Part shown: positions 1 through 12,939 of the stretch, in pieces
Layout: each line of letters starts with the position of its first letter
How positions within the stretch are numbered: the stretch's first letter is position 1
Program-made: the position numbers and the translations under genes
DNA from: Hemibagrus wyckioides
Taxonomy: Eukaryota > Chordata > Actinopteri > Siluriformes > Bagridae
Length of the DNA stretch: 64,000 nt
Assembly (NCBI RefSeq): GCF_019097595.1
Contig: NC_080715.1
Span: forward strand, 11,613,573 to 11,677,572
Direction: 5' to 3'
Notes under the pieces: model-generated
What the model was told of the DNA's origin: nothing
Database searches by the model: none
Seen by the model: only the letters and a program-made list of their open reading frames with translations

Positions 1-472
1 AGCGCGATTCGTCACTCCAGAGAACGTGTCTCCACTGCTCTAGAGTCCAGTGGAGGCGTGCTTTACACCACTGCATCCGACGCTTTGCATTGCACTTGGT
101 GATGTATGGCTTGGATGCAGCTGCTCGGCCATGGAAACACATTCCATGAAGCTCTCTGCGCACTGTTCTTGAGCTAATCTGAAGGCCACATGAAGTTTGG
201 AGGTCTGTAGCGATTGACTCTGCAGAAAGTTGGCGACCTCTTCGCACTATGCGCCTCAGCATCCGCTGACCCCGCTCCGTCAGTTTACGTGGCCTACCAC
301 TTCGTGGCTGAGTTGCTGTCGTTCCCAAACACTTCCACGTTCTTATAATACAGCTGACAGTTGACTGTGGAATATTTAGGAACGAGGAAATTTCACGACT
401 GGATTTGTTGCACAGGTGGCATCCTATCACAGTTCCACACTGGAATTCACTGAGCTCCTGAGAGCGACCCAT
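1..472 (-). CDS. Tc1-like transposase, N-terminal 157 residues (partial)
   Basis: Tc1/mariner transposases bind the terminal inverted repeats and cut and paste the element into TA sites. I translated the minus strand from the ATG at 472-470 to base 1; it stays open for 157 codons without stop or frameshift. It starts MGRSQELSEF. Residues 1-110 look like the two helix-turn-helix units of a paired-like DNA-binding region, with the GRPRKL hook at 59-64 between them. The frame runs into the catalytic domain, where WSDES carries the first catalytic Asp at residue 153 (bases 11-13). Full members have about 340 residues, so just under half is visible. The remaining two acidic residues cannot be checked. 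Whether the gene is intact is unknown, but nothing seen here is broken. Confidence 0.88.
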   Translation of the reverse strand, partial: MGRSQELSEFQCGTVIGCHLCNKSSREISSFLNIPQSTVSCIIRTWKCLGTTATQPRSGRPRKLTERGQRMLRRIVRRGRQLSAESIATDLQTSCGLQISSRTVRRELHGMCFHGRAAASKPYITKCNAKRRMQWCKARLHWTLEQWRHVLWSDESR

Positions 473-608
473 TCTTTCACAAATGTTTGTAAAAACAGTC
501 TGCATGCCTAGGTGCTTGATTTTATACACCTGTGGCCATGGAAGTGATTGGAACACCTGATTCTGATTATTTGGATGAGTGAGCGAATACTTTTGGCAAT
601 ATAGTATA
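1..608 (-). mobile_element. Tc1-like DNA transposon, 5' part (runs off the left edge)
   Basis: A Tc1/mariner-superfamily element on the minus strand, cut by the window edge. Its outer terminal inverted repeat ends near 608, reading TATACTATATTGCCAAAAGT inward on the minus strand, with a TA at the end as expected for TA target-site duplication. The transposase start lies 136 bases inside this end. The type is very common in teleosts, with near-identical copies in many fish genomes (family knowledge). The other terminal repeat and the second half of the transposase are outside the window. Confidence 0.9.
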
Positions 609-810
609 TGTTAGCTTGATCCAGTGTGCCCAATTTAGAGACTTTGTTGCTAGATTTTGCAGATTTTTAGACACCTTTAACAACTTTATTTTTTTTAAGC
701 AAAAGAGACTTGTGAAAAATCTAGAAACTTTTTGAGCACACATGACTGTCTTGAATTTCATATGACTCGCCAGTTCAAATCACAAGTTAAGACTGTGCTT
801 GAGAATAATC

Positions 811-866
811 ACTGATCACCATTGTTCCCAATGGCCTGCCACTGATCACCATTGTTCCCAATGGCC
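811..866. repeat. 30-base tandem duplication (two copies)
   Basis: The 26-base core beginning actgatcaccattgttccc occurs at 811-836 and again, identical, at 841-866, giving a 30-base period. A third, weakly similar stretch (ctaatcactactgtttgc) follows. This is a local duplication with no sign of function. Confidence 0.9.
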
Positions 867-3800
867 AATCTCTAATCACTACTGTTTGCTTCTGAGCTTA
901 TTATGATTAAATTAGCCCCATCAGAAACTTTTTTTATTCAATAAAATTTGGGGAGGATTTATAAATTTACTGACTTATTAAGATATGATGAACCTATAAT
1001 ACATTTTGTTTTAAACAGCCAAAAATACACATTGTTTATTACATAGAAATAAAAAGGACCCTTTCAATTCCGAATTTCCAAATGTTTGTTTGGAATGTTG
1101 AATGATGAAGCCAGTATCATAAACTGAATCAATCTGTAACCAGGGTGTATTGTTATACCCCTATTATAGAAGTTTATGTAGTCAGGAATAGTTCTGATTT
1201 TGAAAGTAGGAAATCTGCTGGTAGATATACCTTGACTGTAATTTAGTAGAATTGTCTAAACTGATATAGAAACTAATCTAAAATTAAACTAAATTCAAAA
1301 ATATAGACTTATGCATCTCAGTGCATGTTCATATGTCTATCTGTGTGAGTTTTTTATTTTCTTCCCAGGAAAATAAGGAGATTAGGGAAAATCAAGCTTC
1401 CAAAAGACAGGTTTAGCCCTTCCATTAAGGCTCATTCTCAACCCAACAGTTGCTGCTGAATGCCTTATTTGGAGTATAAACAATTGAATCCAGGTGCTCA
1501 GAAATGCTGGGCAATCCAAATCCTTAAGTGGTTCAAATTATTCTCCAGTATTACACTTCAAACGCTATACCTATATCTTATCTTGTGGCAGAGAGATAGA
1601 ACCAAGTGAAATGTATTATGGTAATGAGTACCTGCATTTTTTTTTCTTGATGTCAGTGTTGTCAATGTGTACAGGGGAAGTATGGGTCTATGAGAAAGGA
1701 TGTTTTATCACTTCCTCTGGTTTTGAGGTGCAAGTGTGTGAGTGTAAGTGCATGTTAATATGTATGTGCACCATTGTTTCATTGTTTGCCTGTGGTTTTA
1801 GGCACTGGAGAGGGTTTTGTAACCTGGGCTCTTGTGGGGATGGCCTGAGGGCTTTGGGGGAGTGAGAATCTGGTGGGTGCTGTTAAGGCTAATGAGAAAA
1901 GTTCAGTGAAAGTCCAAGCATAGAGATTCAATCTTCAAGTAACCACAAAAAGACACATTGAATTCGCATCCAGGGACAAGATGAGAACAGAGAAGCTGCA
2001 GGTTCGAAAGTTCAGCCATCGTAGCATAGCATGCCACCTTCTTTTTTTCAACAGCCTGTTTCCTTCCAATGTCCCACAGAGTAATTTACCTCTCAAGTGA
2101 ATGTCCAATGAGTTGCCTTAAAAGACCTGTCTTCTCTATGTCTTAATCAACCCATAACAAATGGTATTAAGTGGTGGGAGGACTGTTTGCATGGACACTG
2201 GTTTATAGTGTGCAACCTAAAATAATGCTGGTTAAAGCCGTGTAACATATGTGTGAAATCAATTCCTTCACCTTTCTCCTGAAGACCATTTAGATGTCAC
2301 TTTTCGGAGGGAAGAGAGAGCTAGCAGCCATGCTCACTCTGTTACTAAGCCTCTTTATGAAGCCAAATAATGAGATTGTGGCAAACCTTTTCAAGTAGTT
2401 AGTCTAAGTCTTTTCTTCTTCTTTATTTCATTTAGTCTGAGAAAATGATCATATTACAGTCCTTGAAATAGAAAATGAGAGTCAGGGTGGAAAGAGTCTC
2501 AATTTCTTATTTTTTTGCAGGTTTTTGTGTTCTGTTTTTCTATGGCGATAGACAAATGCATGTACTAGCTTCAAGAGATGTATATGAAAGGAATCTCACA
2601 AATATTTCCACAGGCTGGGAAAGGCAATGCCATGTCACGAGGATAGACCATACAGTACTTCTGCCAGACTTGGGGATCAGGATCTGCCTTTCCTTCAGCT
2701 CTGCCCTGGTTATATCCTACTGCATGCCTAGATTTGGTTCCCCTTCCTGCCCTGGTTTGACCAAGCCAAGGGTGGGTATGGCTGATCAGTTTAAATTAAA
2801 TCACATGGAAAACAGGCCACTGTGGGACAAACTGAGGCAGAGTGATTAATGCCGTCTGGTGAAATCATTTTAGAAAGTATGAAAAACGACTGTGACTGAC
2901 CCTCCAGGGGCCCTTTAGAGCTATTTGACTCGGTTGTGCTGGTGACCTGACTTGCTACATGAATTGTGGTCTTATTCTATGTCTTAGCCACATCACCCCT
3001 CAGGTTTGGACCCACCTTGTACACAAATTAAGAAAGAACTCTCTCACATGGTATCCTTTAAACCTACTGTTCTTTGGGACAGATTTCAAATTTGCATTGA
3101 TGGAGCAAATCCTGAAAGAGAACAACTATTTCAAGTACCTTGGTATGTGGTGGTATGGCCAATTGGATTGTGTATCAAGTTGGTTATGCTAAAGACAGCT
3201 GCTGCAAAATTACAGTAGCATGCTCCCACCACAAGTGACTGAACTGGAGTTGGAGCAATTAATCAGAGGTTAACCAGGCAAACCTCACACAGGATCTTTA
3301 ATTTGAGGTACCTAAACCCCTGCTGAAACAAGACCAAATATAGCAAGTTTTCTTCTGAAAAGTAAATATGATTATGACTGAGCTTTGCCAAGGAATTTCT
3401 CAGTATGTTTTAATGTATGTAGATAGAAATTCTTTCTATTTTATGTCTGAAATGTGGAATTTCAGGATGTAAGCTGGCACAGAACAAAAAACACAAGCAC
3501 GTTTTTCCTTAATATTCACCACAAGGCCATTTATTCACTTACTCTGAATAGCAAACCAGACTTAGCTCAAGGATGGAAGTAAACAGCTAAAGCTCTATAA
3601 AAGTTGTTTGTATTGGGAAAACACTATTATCTATGCTTTGTAACATTCAAGTGTTGCTTTTTGTCTTGATTTTATTTGCGGCATGACATGCTTACCCAAA
3701 GATCAGAGCAGGCTAAAAGAACCCAAACACAAGATAACACAAAAACGCTGACACAGGTTTAGGAACTATGGTATTCACACATGCATTCTTTCATAGTCTT

Positions 3801-4650
3801 TTGTATAAAAAGAAAACTTGAGATATTTTTTTCTGTTTTTTGAGGTATTTGTGTGCAGACCAGTGCTTCAGTGGTCAGTTTCATCAGTCAGATGTACAAG
3901 GCTGTTAGTGCACAGTTTAATGGTGAATATGATCAGACTGGGCTTCAAAAGGTTCCACATTTTTACAGTTAAAACACTAAAGCTGAGTTTACACTGATTT
4001 TGCTGTTGCAGACAAAATTCACATCATAAACATTATTTGATCGTGAAAATAATCAGATCGTAAAATCTAAAAGCCACCAGTAGTTGAACACCACAGGATT
4101 ACACAAAACTCAGAAGACAGGTACAAATACAGTCGTGGGAACTGTATGGCAAAGAATAAACAAAATGGATATAAAACATGTCTATTTTACCTTAAGTTCA
4201 CTTTTACAAATGTTTTTGTTTATGCAGCCACATTTTCTGCAAAAGCCCAGACTGTGCATTTTGATGACAGTCATTTTCTTTAATTGCAGTCTATCATAAG
4301 ACGATCTCTCATGTTTCATGTTTAGCCGAAACTTAAAACATGGAACTGGGACACTGAAATACATACTGTATATGGACTCAGTAAACTCCAAAAAATCTGA
4401 AAAAAGTCATCTCAAATTTTCCTTTTACTACAGAAGTGGAGATTTGGCACTGCAACAACAGGTTATAAATCTGTGATCTGTAATGCAGAATCTGTAAATC
4501 TGTTTTTTTTCCATTGGCTTTTGAAAACAAGGAGTCCAAGTCTTGTCTCAAGATAGTTGATCACATGCAGTATTGACGTGGCAGAACTAAGTCATGTCTT
4601 TGGCGTTATGAATGTTGACTTCCTCAATTGCCTTCATCAGGATAGAATAT

Positions 4651-4684
4651 TGTGTGTGTGTGTGTGTGTGTGTGCGTGTGTGTG
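4651..4684. repeat. (TG)n microsatellite
   Basis: About 17 TG dinucleotides with one C interruption. Confidence 0.97.
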
Positions 4685-4892
4685 AAATTGTGTCAAAAAA
4701 TACTCCAAAGGCCAAAAAAAGGTCACAGAGGCTGTAGGAAGAAAATGAGATGTGGCATGCCAGTGAATTTCTCCTTATACTGCATGTTCCTCAGAAAAAT
4801 GAAGATTTTATAGATTCTGGAAATCACAAATAAGGGTCTTTTTAAAAGATTAGTTGCTATGTTATTTATTATACAATTTAGTGCACATTCTG

Positions 4893-5112
4893 CACTCGCT
4901 GGCCACTTTATTAAGAACGCAATGCTAATGCTGGATAAGAACCACTCTTTTCTCCCAGAACATTTTCAAACCTTCATAACATGGATTTCAATAGTGTTGG
5001 AAACATTTTGGTTCATGTTGACATGACCATATCACATTACATTACTGGTGATTTGTCAGCTGAATAATCATGCTGCAAATCTTCTGTTCTACCACATCTA
5101 TTCACTGCAATG
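4893..5112 (-). mobile_element. Relic of a second Tc1-like transposon family (3' end)
   Basis: The stretch opens with cactcgctggccactttatt, the known terminal-repeat type of a fish Tc1 family (minus strand: AATAAAGTGGCCAGCGAGTG). Beyond it are decayed antisense blocks of the transposase C-terminus, such as ttggaaacatttt, catgttgacatga and gatttgtcagctg. The homology fades after about 5105. The copy is heavily mutated, has no frame left and no opposite end, so it is an old inactive fragment. Recognition rests on memory of the family consensus, not on a search. Confidence 0.75.
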
Positions 5113-8100
5113 CTGAAAAAATAAACAGATTCCTGACAATACAATTTATATCACAGTTAACTTCATCTATTTCGACTAAGATATAAAATGATCTGAAAGA
5201 GGACAAGAGGTTAATAACCTGCAACGTAATATTGTTCATTAGTTATACCAAAAGGTGAAAGGTTAAATGCTACATCCAGCTGCAGAGGTTTGAATGTCAG
5301 TCTTAATTTTGTGATTTTACTGCTGGGTTTTACATAATTCCCTTTCCTTTCTCTGTCCTAAAGGGAAAACGGAACTACTAAAATTAACACAGGAGGGTCA
5401 GTTGTTAAGAAAGTACAGCTCCTTATCTTTCTGCAAATCCCAAACTTGGATGCTTTTATATGTTGTGGGAAAAAAATCAGGAAGAAAGCAATCAAACTCC
5501 TTCTTCAATCTTAGGCTTAACATAATCCCTCTGATGTTTCTTTTCTCAGTTCTCACAGCTCTGGGTCTGAAACGTTCCGTCATACTCTAACTGCATAATT
5601 ATGTCCCTTAGTGATTTAACTTTACTGCTTTTAACATTTTTGTTTAGCTCTTATTGTTCTTTCATTACTTGCTGTCAAACACAGGAGAGGGCTTTTCAAT
5701 AGATTGCAGGATACATTAAAATGCATGAAATAACGTGCGAGAATCGTCATTCCTCTGGACAGGTTTCAGTTAGTGGAAACTAAAGATGTGGGTCACTTGC
5801 ACAGAATAGTAAATGATCCTGATTATTTAAGAGAGCTTATACTTTGGGAAAGCTTATCCTATGCACCAATTGAGGTGAGGAAAATGGAGATCATTGACTG
5901 TATAAAGAATAAAATGACAGCTGAAGTAATTAGATCCATGCCCTGAAGAATCTGACCATAAATACCATCACCTGTATGAAGCATAAAAGTAACTGCTTGG
6001 GTGCATATGGCTAACACATTCATATCAGATAACCTTTCCTTTCTCAACTCAACAGATTCAAGGGTTCCTGCTACAGTTTTGTGATATAACGTATATAATG
6101 AAATGACAGTCTTGGAATGTGAATTTTCCTGAAATGCAGAACCATATTAATTAATTGTTATATAGAGTTCAAGTAAAGAATTACATATGGAAATATTTTA
6201 GAGGAAATAGTTAGACACTCAATGTGTCCATTAGGATTATTTGTGAGAAAAAAAAAAAAACATTATCTCTTTCAGAAACTGAGGAAAACATTCTAAAGCC
6301 CTGAATGCAAAACACAAAGTGTGTAAGCTCTAATCAGTTCCTGTAGTTTCCATCAACAAGGGCTGCAAATCATTGCACGCTTAAACAAAGGAGGTAGCCC
6401 TGTTTGAGTAATGGAAAGTTCATAGCTAAAGTCATGGACAGAGATTGAAGAGATTAGGAAAGGGCAGGGGAAAGCCTGACCATGGACAAGTTTACAGAGA
6501 TGGGGGAAGATCAGTCCTGGCCACGCTGTGTGCTCCAGCAGGAAACAGGCAAATGATGTCAGAGATAACCAGATTCCAGGCCCTGAGCCTTACACAGATG
6601 TGCAGCAGAAACTAGCGTTACAGTCGGCCTTCTTGCATGAAAGATGTGTCAGGGAATTTTCCAGTGGATAATCTTTGCAGTTCAGTGAGCCTTAATAAAA
6701 TCCTTCCTCTGAGCCAGCTGTGTCACTCACAACACTGACCACCACTGATGAGTGCTCCCAAAGTGATGTAATATTGAGAAGCAAAAACAATTCTTAGAGA
6801 AAGCATTTTAAGAAGCACTCCATCACCATTTCTGCTGTCTAAATAAGGTATGTTGGTGAACTAAGAGGTATAGGGCACCAAACCATTTATTATAGCACAA
6901 ACACTAAATTAATATATTTGCAGTAAAATCTCTAGTCATTCTCTGAGTATTATCAAACAAAAATGCAGAACAAAGATAGTCAATTGTTGTGTCTTCATCA
7001 TTAGGCACCATAGGCTGTCATTAGGCACCATTGCACTTCTTTCTCCCTGCTTTAACAACCCATAATTACCTGGAACTCTTCATGACCTTACTAAAGGCGT
7101 CCATTAGAAATGGAACAAAAGACAAGTCAATTCATTCTGGACCATATCCCTAAGTTAAACTTCTGGCCATATTCCATATTTCCATCACCCAAATCCATCG
7201 GAGGTCACTCTAATTATGTATTATGTCAAGAGCGAATTGGGTCAAAGAAAATGAAGCAAAAATAATGCTTCGGTCAGATGATAATGTAATATGCTGATTA
7301 CCAAACACAAAAAATATTTATATGGTGAGGTTGCGATTAATCAGTTTCCTGAATAATAAACAAAGTTATGCTTAACACTTTTTTGGCCAAATATGTTTAT
7401 AAGCATGTTTATAACTGTCATGTTCATAACTCCAGGTTTTGTTTCATTGTTTTATTTCAGCGAACCAAATCAATCATCATTAAATTGTAATGTATTTTAG
7501 GTTTGTTTTCACAGGATTCAAGTCTTCATAGAGAATTTTCTATTAGAAAATAAATGCCTCGAACATGGTGCCTAATGGCTCTGCATTAAATGAAACAAGA
7601 TTTATTATCCATTCAGGATGATGTCAGATGCATTCTACTGGCAATAAGAGAAAAAAACATTTATAATACATGCAGCTGAATATTGTATTAAGCATAAAAT
7701 GGTGCCTGGAAATCTTGCCTGCATGTGTAGTGTATGTTTTAAACTGAGCTCCATGTCCAGGGACCCAAATTATTCAAGTTTTAGATATGGAACTAATTGG
7801 TTGGTTGCTTGGGTGAATGTTTGATTGATTGATTGATTGAAAAATTGAGATCAGATAATTAAACTGATATCAATATTCTGCTGAGTATTTAACCTGATTG
7901 TCCTTTGTCTTTCAGTTAGCATGTTTATTTTGGCTATTTGGTTCATCTATATCAGCTGGTTAGGGGTTTGCTTTTTGCAGGGTTTCATACTGATTTTATT
8001 TACACACTGATTTCACTAAATAGTACTGATCATATTGGTTATAAAATCCAATGTATGGTTGATGAACCAACACACTCCAAGACTCTAAATCTGTTAGTTC

Positions 8101-11100
8101 ATAAAAAGAGTTGAACCACATGTCTTATGATAGGCATACAATAATAGACATCATAAGCCATAACAACATTAACTTAAAGGAAATGGAAACGTGGTGCCTG
8201 TTTTATACAGGATGAATTTCTTGTTCTAAAATAGAGGTATGAAATCCCTCTGCACCATCGCTTTAAATGAAGTTCTGGACCCATTCTGCTTCTGACATTT
8301 TTACCTGTATTTGAACCAATGAGAATTTTATAAGCTCTAGGTTGGTTTGAAATTAATTTCATAACAAGCACATTGTGGGTTATGAACCTCATCCAAGGAA
8401 AACCTGAAGGGTAATTGCATGTGCGCTGTTATTGAGAAAATGTATAACAACTTAATTACACAGACATAGCACTTGGAAGCAACTAACAAATAGCTTAATG
8501 ATCATGCCTATTTGGCATGTACATACACTGGGAACTGCAATCCTAGCTATCATCTAACTTCACTGGGCACACTGGAAGAGAGTTCCTATGTGCACTGTAT
8601 GCGAAGGGGAGGGGAAAAGACTGATCCAGGCAAGAGAGACGCTACTGACAAAGGCCAGACAGGGTACCTCATATTGGGACATGTCTAAGCAGGTCTTATC
8701 TGGCTCCACACAATTTCATGGTTGTTTGAAACAAGTGGGCCATGTGCAGCTAAATCAGTGGGATTTCTATCTCTAAAGGGTTCAATGGTTTGCTCAGAGC
8801 TGAAAACTGGGGTTGAGGGTTCAGTTTCCTCAAATTGAAAAAAAAAGCTGCAGCATGCTGCAGACATTTTCAATGGAATTTGTGAATCATTTTATTATAT
8901 TTTGCCAAGGCAGATGAAGTACTTCAGAATTTTAATTCTCTCCAATGATTAATGCAGAATTAAGTTAATAAGATTCATTATTAGTATTGTAAATCATATT
9001 AATTTTTGGTTTCAAGAATGTTTAAAGCTTTCAGAGAAAATGTAAGGAATAAAACAAAACAGTACGTGTTGTTATAGGAAAATAATCAGTGATGGGGTGT
9101 TATGCTGGCTGACAGAAAGCGGAAGACGATTTTTAATTTATTGATGAATGATGTCGTGTATTTAGATTTAATATTGTGGAACATCCATGAAACACGTTAG
9201 TTTTTGTTATCATTTACATTATAACATTATAACATTATAACCGCTGTATAACCGCTATTTTTCTTTCTCTTGAAGTTCATATACCAAAAAAAACAGGCCG
9301 TTGTGTTATTTAGAAACTGTAAAAGTATTGTGTTATGTAGAAATTGTAAATGTACTACATCCTCTGATCTGAAGACTCTCATGTGGTCCCTGTTAATTAT
9401 CTTTTACTATAGAAACGATAACATGTTACAATGACTGCATAAACATAAACCCCAGACTTGTTTTGCAGCTGCACTAGTCAGAGCTGATGTTATAGAAGAT
9501 TTATTAACACCTTCTGGCTAATCAGGCTAAAGAATTCAAGAGTGCTCTGGTATAATTTAACAATAGTAAACAACTGGGAATTTCTGCAGCATTTTGTTGT
9601 AGAAGCCTTAACTCTATAATAGTTCCACAGTGAATTTTTTGTTTAACTGGAACCATTGTGTGAGCCATGTTCTAATAACATCGTGTGGCAAGCCATTATT
9701 ATAGCAGATGTATGTAACCTCATTTCCTGGATGTCACAGTCAAACCTTCTTAGAAATTGTTGAACACTTACCAAATTTTCTCTGTTAGCTGGCTCTTTCA
9801 GTGACCCAGTTACAAAACATAGACATTAGAGATAATGTATTAGCTATGAGGTGATAAACATTGCAGCTGAGCTCTCCAGATAAATATGAGTACAAACCTC
9901 ACAGACATGTACTGTATTCTTTGTAAGTTCCCCAGCGATCTATCAACACCCACAAGTCCAGCTGGGTCCGGGAAAAAGCAGACTATCTGAAGGTTATTCA
10001 CAGGGTGATGCAATAAAAATGGCCTCAATCATTATTTTCAGACAGTTCTGACCTGAAACACTTTTTTGCTTGTTTCATCAGATATTATAGCCTTGTGGTT
10101 TTCCTGACAACTTCCAAGTTGTACTTGACACTTTAAACGTTCTGACAATCAACCCATTGACCTCATGTGAGAACAGGTCAGTGACTAAATGTTATGTCTA
10201 GACAGGGCTTTTTATCAGAGGTCTTGTTCAATAAACACCCTCTGGCAGTTTATAAATAGTTCTGGAAGATGTTCTAGGCTCTGTCCAGAGAATTTGTTAT
10301 AATCTGGACTTCCCAGGATTATAACGTTGCAAAAAATGTGGGCCATTTTGATACGGTGGAGTTTTATCATAGCTATTTCCTATGCCGTTTTAGGAGCTGA
10401 CTCAACCTTTCACAACTGCACAATAAAGTTATCAGTATAAAAACATATGGTGAATATTGATAGTATGATCTGATGTGTATGCGGTGCAACTGAAAATGAA
10501 TGATATACTGAATATTCTACATTTCTATCTAAGTAATTATTGCATTATAGAAAGCAGTAATTAAAATATTCATAAAACCTGCTGCTGGCTGTCTGCCATT
10601 TCAAAGAGCTGCAAACATTGAAAAACCAGAATTGCTTTACACAGAACCATGGGCAGTCTTGCTTTTTATTACCTGCAGATGGATTACAGAGGGAGATTCG
10701 TGACTTCTCCAAGCCCTGCTCTATAAATTGAGCACATAAAGAAGACAACAGACCAATAAGAAATGCTTGACTTGGGTTTGCTTTCCACTGTGCACAATTT
10801 AATCCACAACATGTCAAGGAATGATTTTACATGGTAACAAAGACAAGCATGTTGAGTGCTGCCTCCACGAGCAACAGTACGCTTATTTAAAGCTTTAGTG
10901 GCCTTAAGCAGTGTGTTTTCATTTAAGATTCCATATATTCCATATAGTTTTGCTCATTATTATTATAATTATGTGCTTTTTCCTAATACAATATCTCGCT
11001 GTGGTTACCTATGTAAAGCATAATACACAAGGGACTAGTTGCAATCAAAAACACATATGCACACTACACAGTCGCCCAGTCACAGGCTAATTCTGTGGAT

Positions 11101-12920
11101 CCGCAGCAAAATCTCAAGTTGCCCATGTCCTTTAAGAGGTTCAGTGTGTAAGCCGTCATAAATGCACAAATATTTTCAAGCATGTTTGAATTTCCCACCA
11201 ATAAAATCTTGTATTCTGAGAACCTCTATGACGAGTAGCAAGAACAACCTTCAAAAGCCAATGAGACTCCAAGTCCAAACTAGTTTCAGCGTATTGTTTC
11301 TGCTTTTATCATATATTGTTTCAACACATAAGAATGTATTTTTGCATGCTATTCCCAAATGGTTGTTAGGAAGAGCAAAAATAAAAAGAAACGTGACATA
11401 TTCAGCAATGCATTTTATAAAATGGATATACAGTGTTTATTCTATCGTTTTCTTCTAACTATTTCTGCTTTGTAGAACAGGCTGTTACTGAGGCCAGCCA
11501 ATACTTTCTCCATATTTTCTTTCTATTTCTCTTTTATCTTGTTTCCATACAAAATAGTGTAGAAATATATAACACAGCCAGGTATTATAGGTAAAGTCAT
11601 ATATAACTCTCATGTTAGACTGCTGTTAAACATGACTGACAGCTCTTGTGTTTATTTTCGTGAGAAAGCAGGATTTAGGGATCAGGTGTGTTTCAGCTGG
11701 GATCACTCCAGATGAAAGATTATGTAGTGTGTAAACCTCATCTGTGATTACTTGTGTAGTATGTGTACTGCTATGTTCACAAAATAACAGGTCACCAGTA
11801 ATATGTCACGTAGGGTGAGTAGTTCACAGATTCTGAGATTTTTAAAGTCATTTACTGTCCACTAGGCAATAATCTCAGAAAGCAGATCTCACAAGAAAGA
11901 CATCACTAGTTAGACCTTAGCACGCACTAGAGTTTAGAACATGTATCAGTATACATGGCCAAGAACCACCTTCTTTCACAGTTTTAACTGATATTGCAAT
12001 CAATGAATGACAGACTTTGCCCAGAGCCATTTGGCAACCTTGTGAGAATATCACATATACTAACCACTAAATTATTTGGAAAAAAAAAAAAAAAACTAAA
12101 CAAAACACAGCTAAAAAATCACGCTCATGACATGCTGCTGTGAATTTTTTTTTTCAGTAATGTGAATACATCTTTCTCCATTGAATCACAGTGGTCAAAG
12201 GTTTGTTAGCCATGTATATGTACATAAATGTACATAAATAGTATATGAAAAACATTAAAGCCGGAGACTGCAGCCTACAAGTTTCTGAAGCTTGTGGCCA
12301 GAATAGTGTAAAATATTTGTTGTGCAGTCTGTGGGCCAGGAGTGAAGCATCTGAGCTTGAGCCAGCAGCAACTTCCTCATCACTCTGCATAACTTAAGTG
12401 GTCTTCACTTTCAGTTAACCCTTATTGTTTTTTACACTTAAAAAGTACAGATGTCTAATTCTGAGTGTGCATCAATATTTTACACAACTGATCTATATAA
12501 TTTATATTTATTACAATCAAGATCTCTCTCTCTACTCTTTCCTTGTTGCATGTTTTGAAATTTGATAAAAATCCAGTTGACATTTCAAATTTCATCATGC
12601 ATAGATAGACATTTTACTGATTGCTTAGCAATGCAAATCCTTTTATTATTTCCCTCAAAGATATCATCTTGTGCTTTATAGATGAGCCAGAGGGCATGGC
12701 TCTTAAGTTTGCATGAGTTGAGATGTGTCTCTAATGCTGTAGACATACCTGGGTCCTGGAACCAGGGTTTGCAATGTAACCCTAATCCTCTGAATACCAC
12801 CCGCCTGTGTATTTTTATCACGACTCCAGGCTGTGGCTGATGCAACCTTTTGAGAAGAGAGAATGGGGGTATAGAGGTGGCTGACAGAGCACTGTACAGA
12901 CAGGAAAGGAAGATATGAAT

Positions 12921-12939
12921 TGTGTGTGTGTGTGTGTGT
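12921..12939. repeat. (TG)n microsatellite
   Basis: About nine TG dinucleotides, followed by a G-rich stretch. Confidence 0.95.

Larger units (their letters stand above)
609..4892. other. Non-coding DNA, no gene recognised
   Basis: AT-rich DNA without a convincing exon. Open frames here are short and lack recognisable domains or splice context. It holds a 30-base tandem duplication (811-866) and a TG microsatellite (4651-4684). Stretches around 2300-2850 are of balanced composition and could be conserved regulatory DNA, but this cannot be shown from one sequence. Confidence 0.6.
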
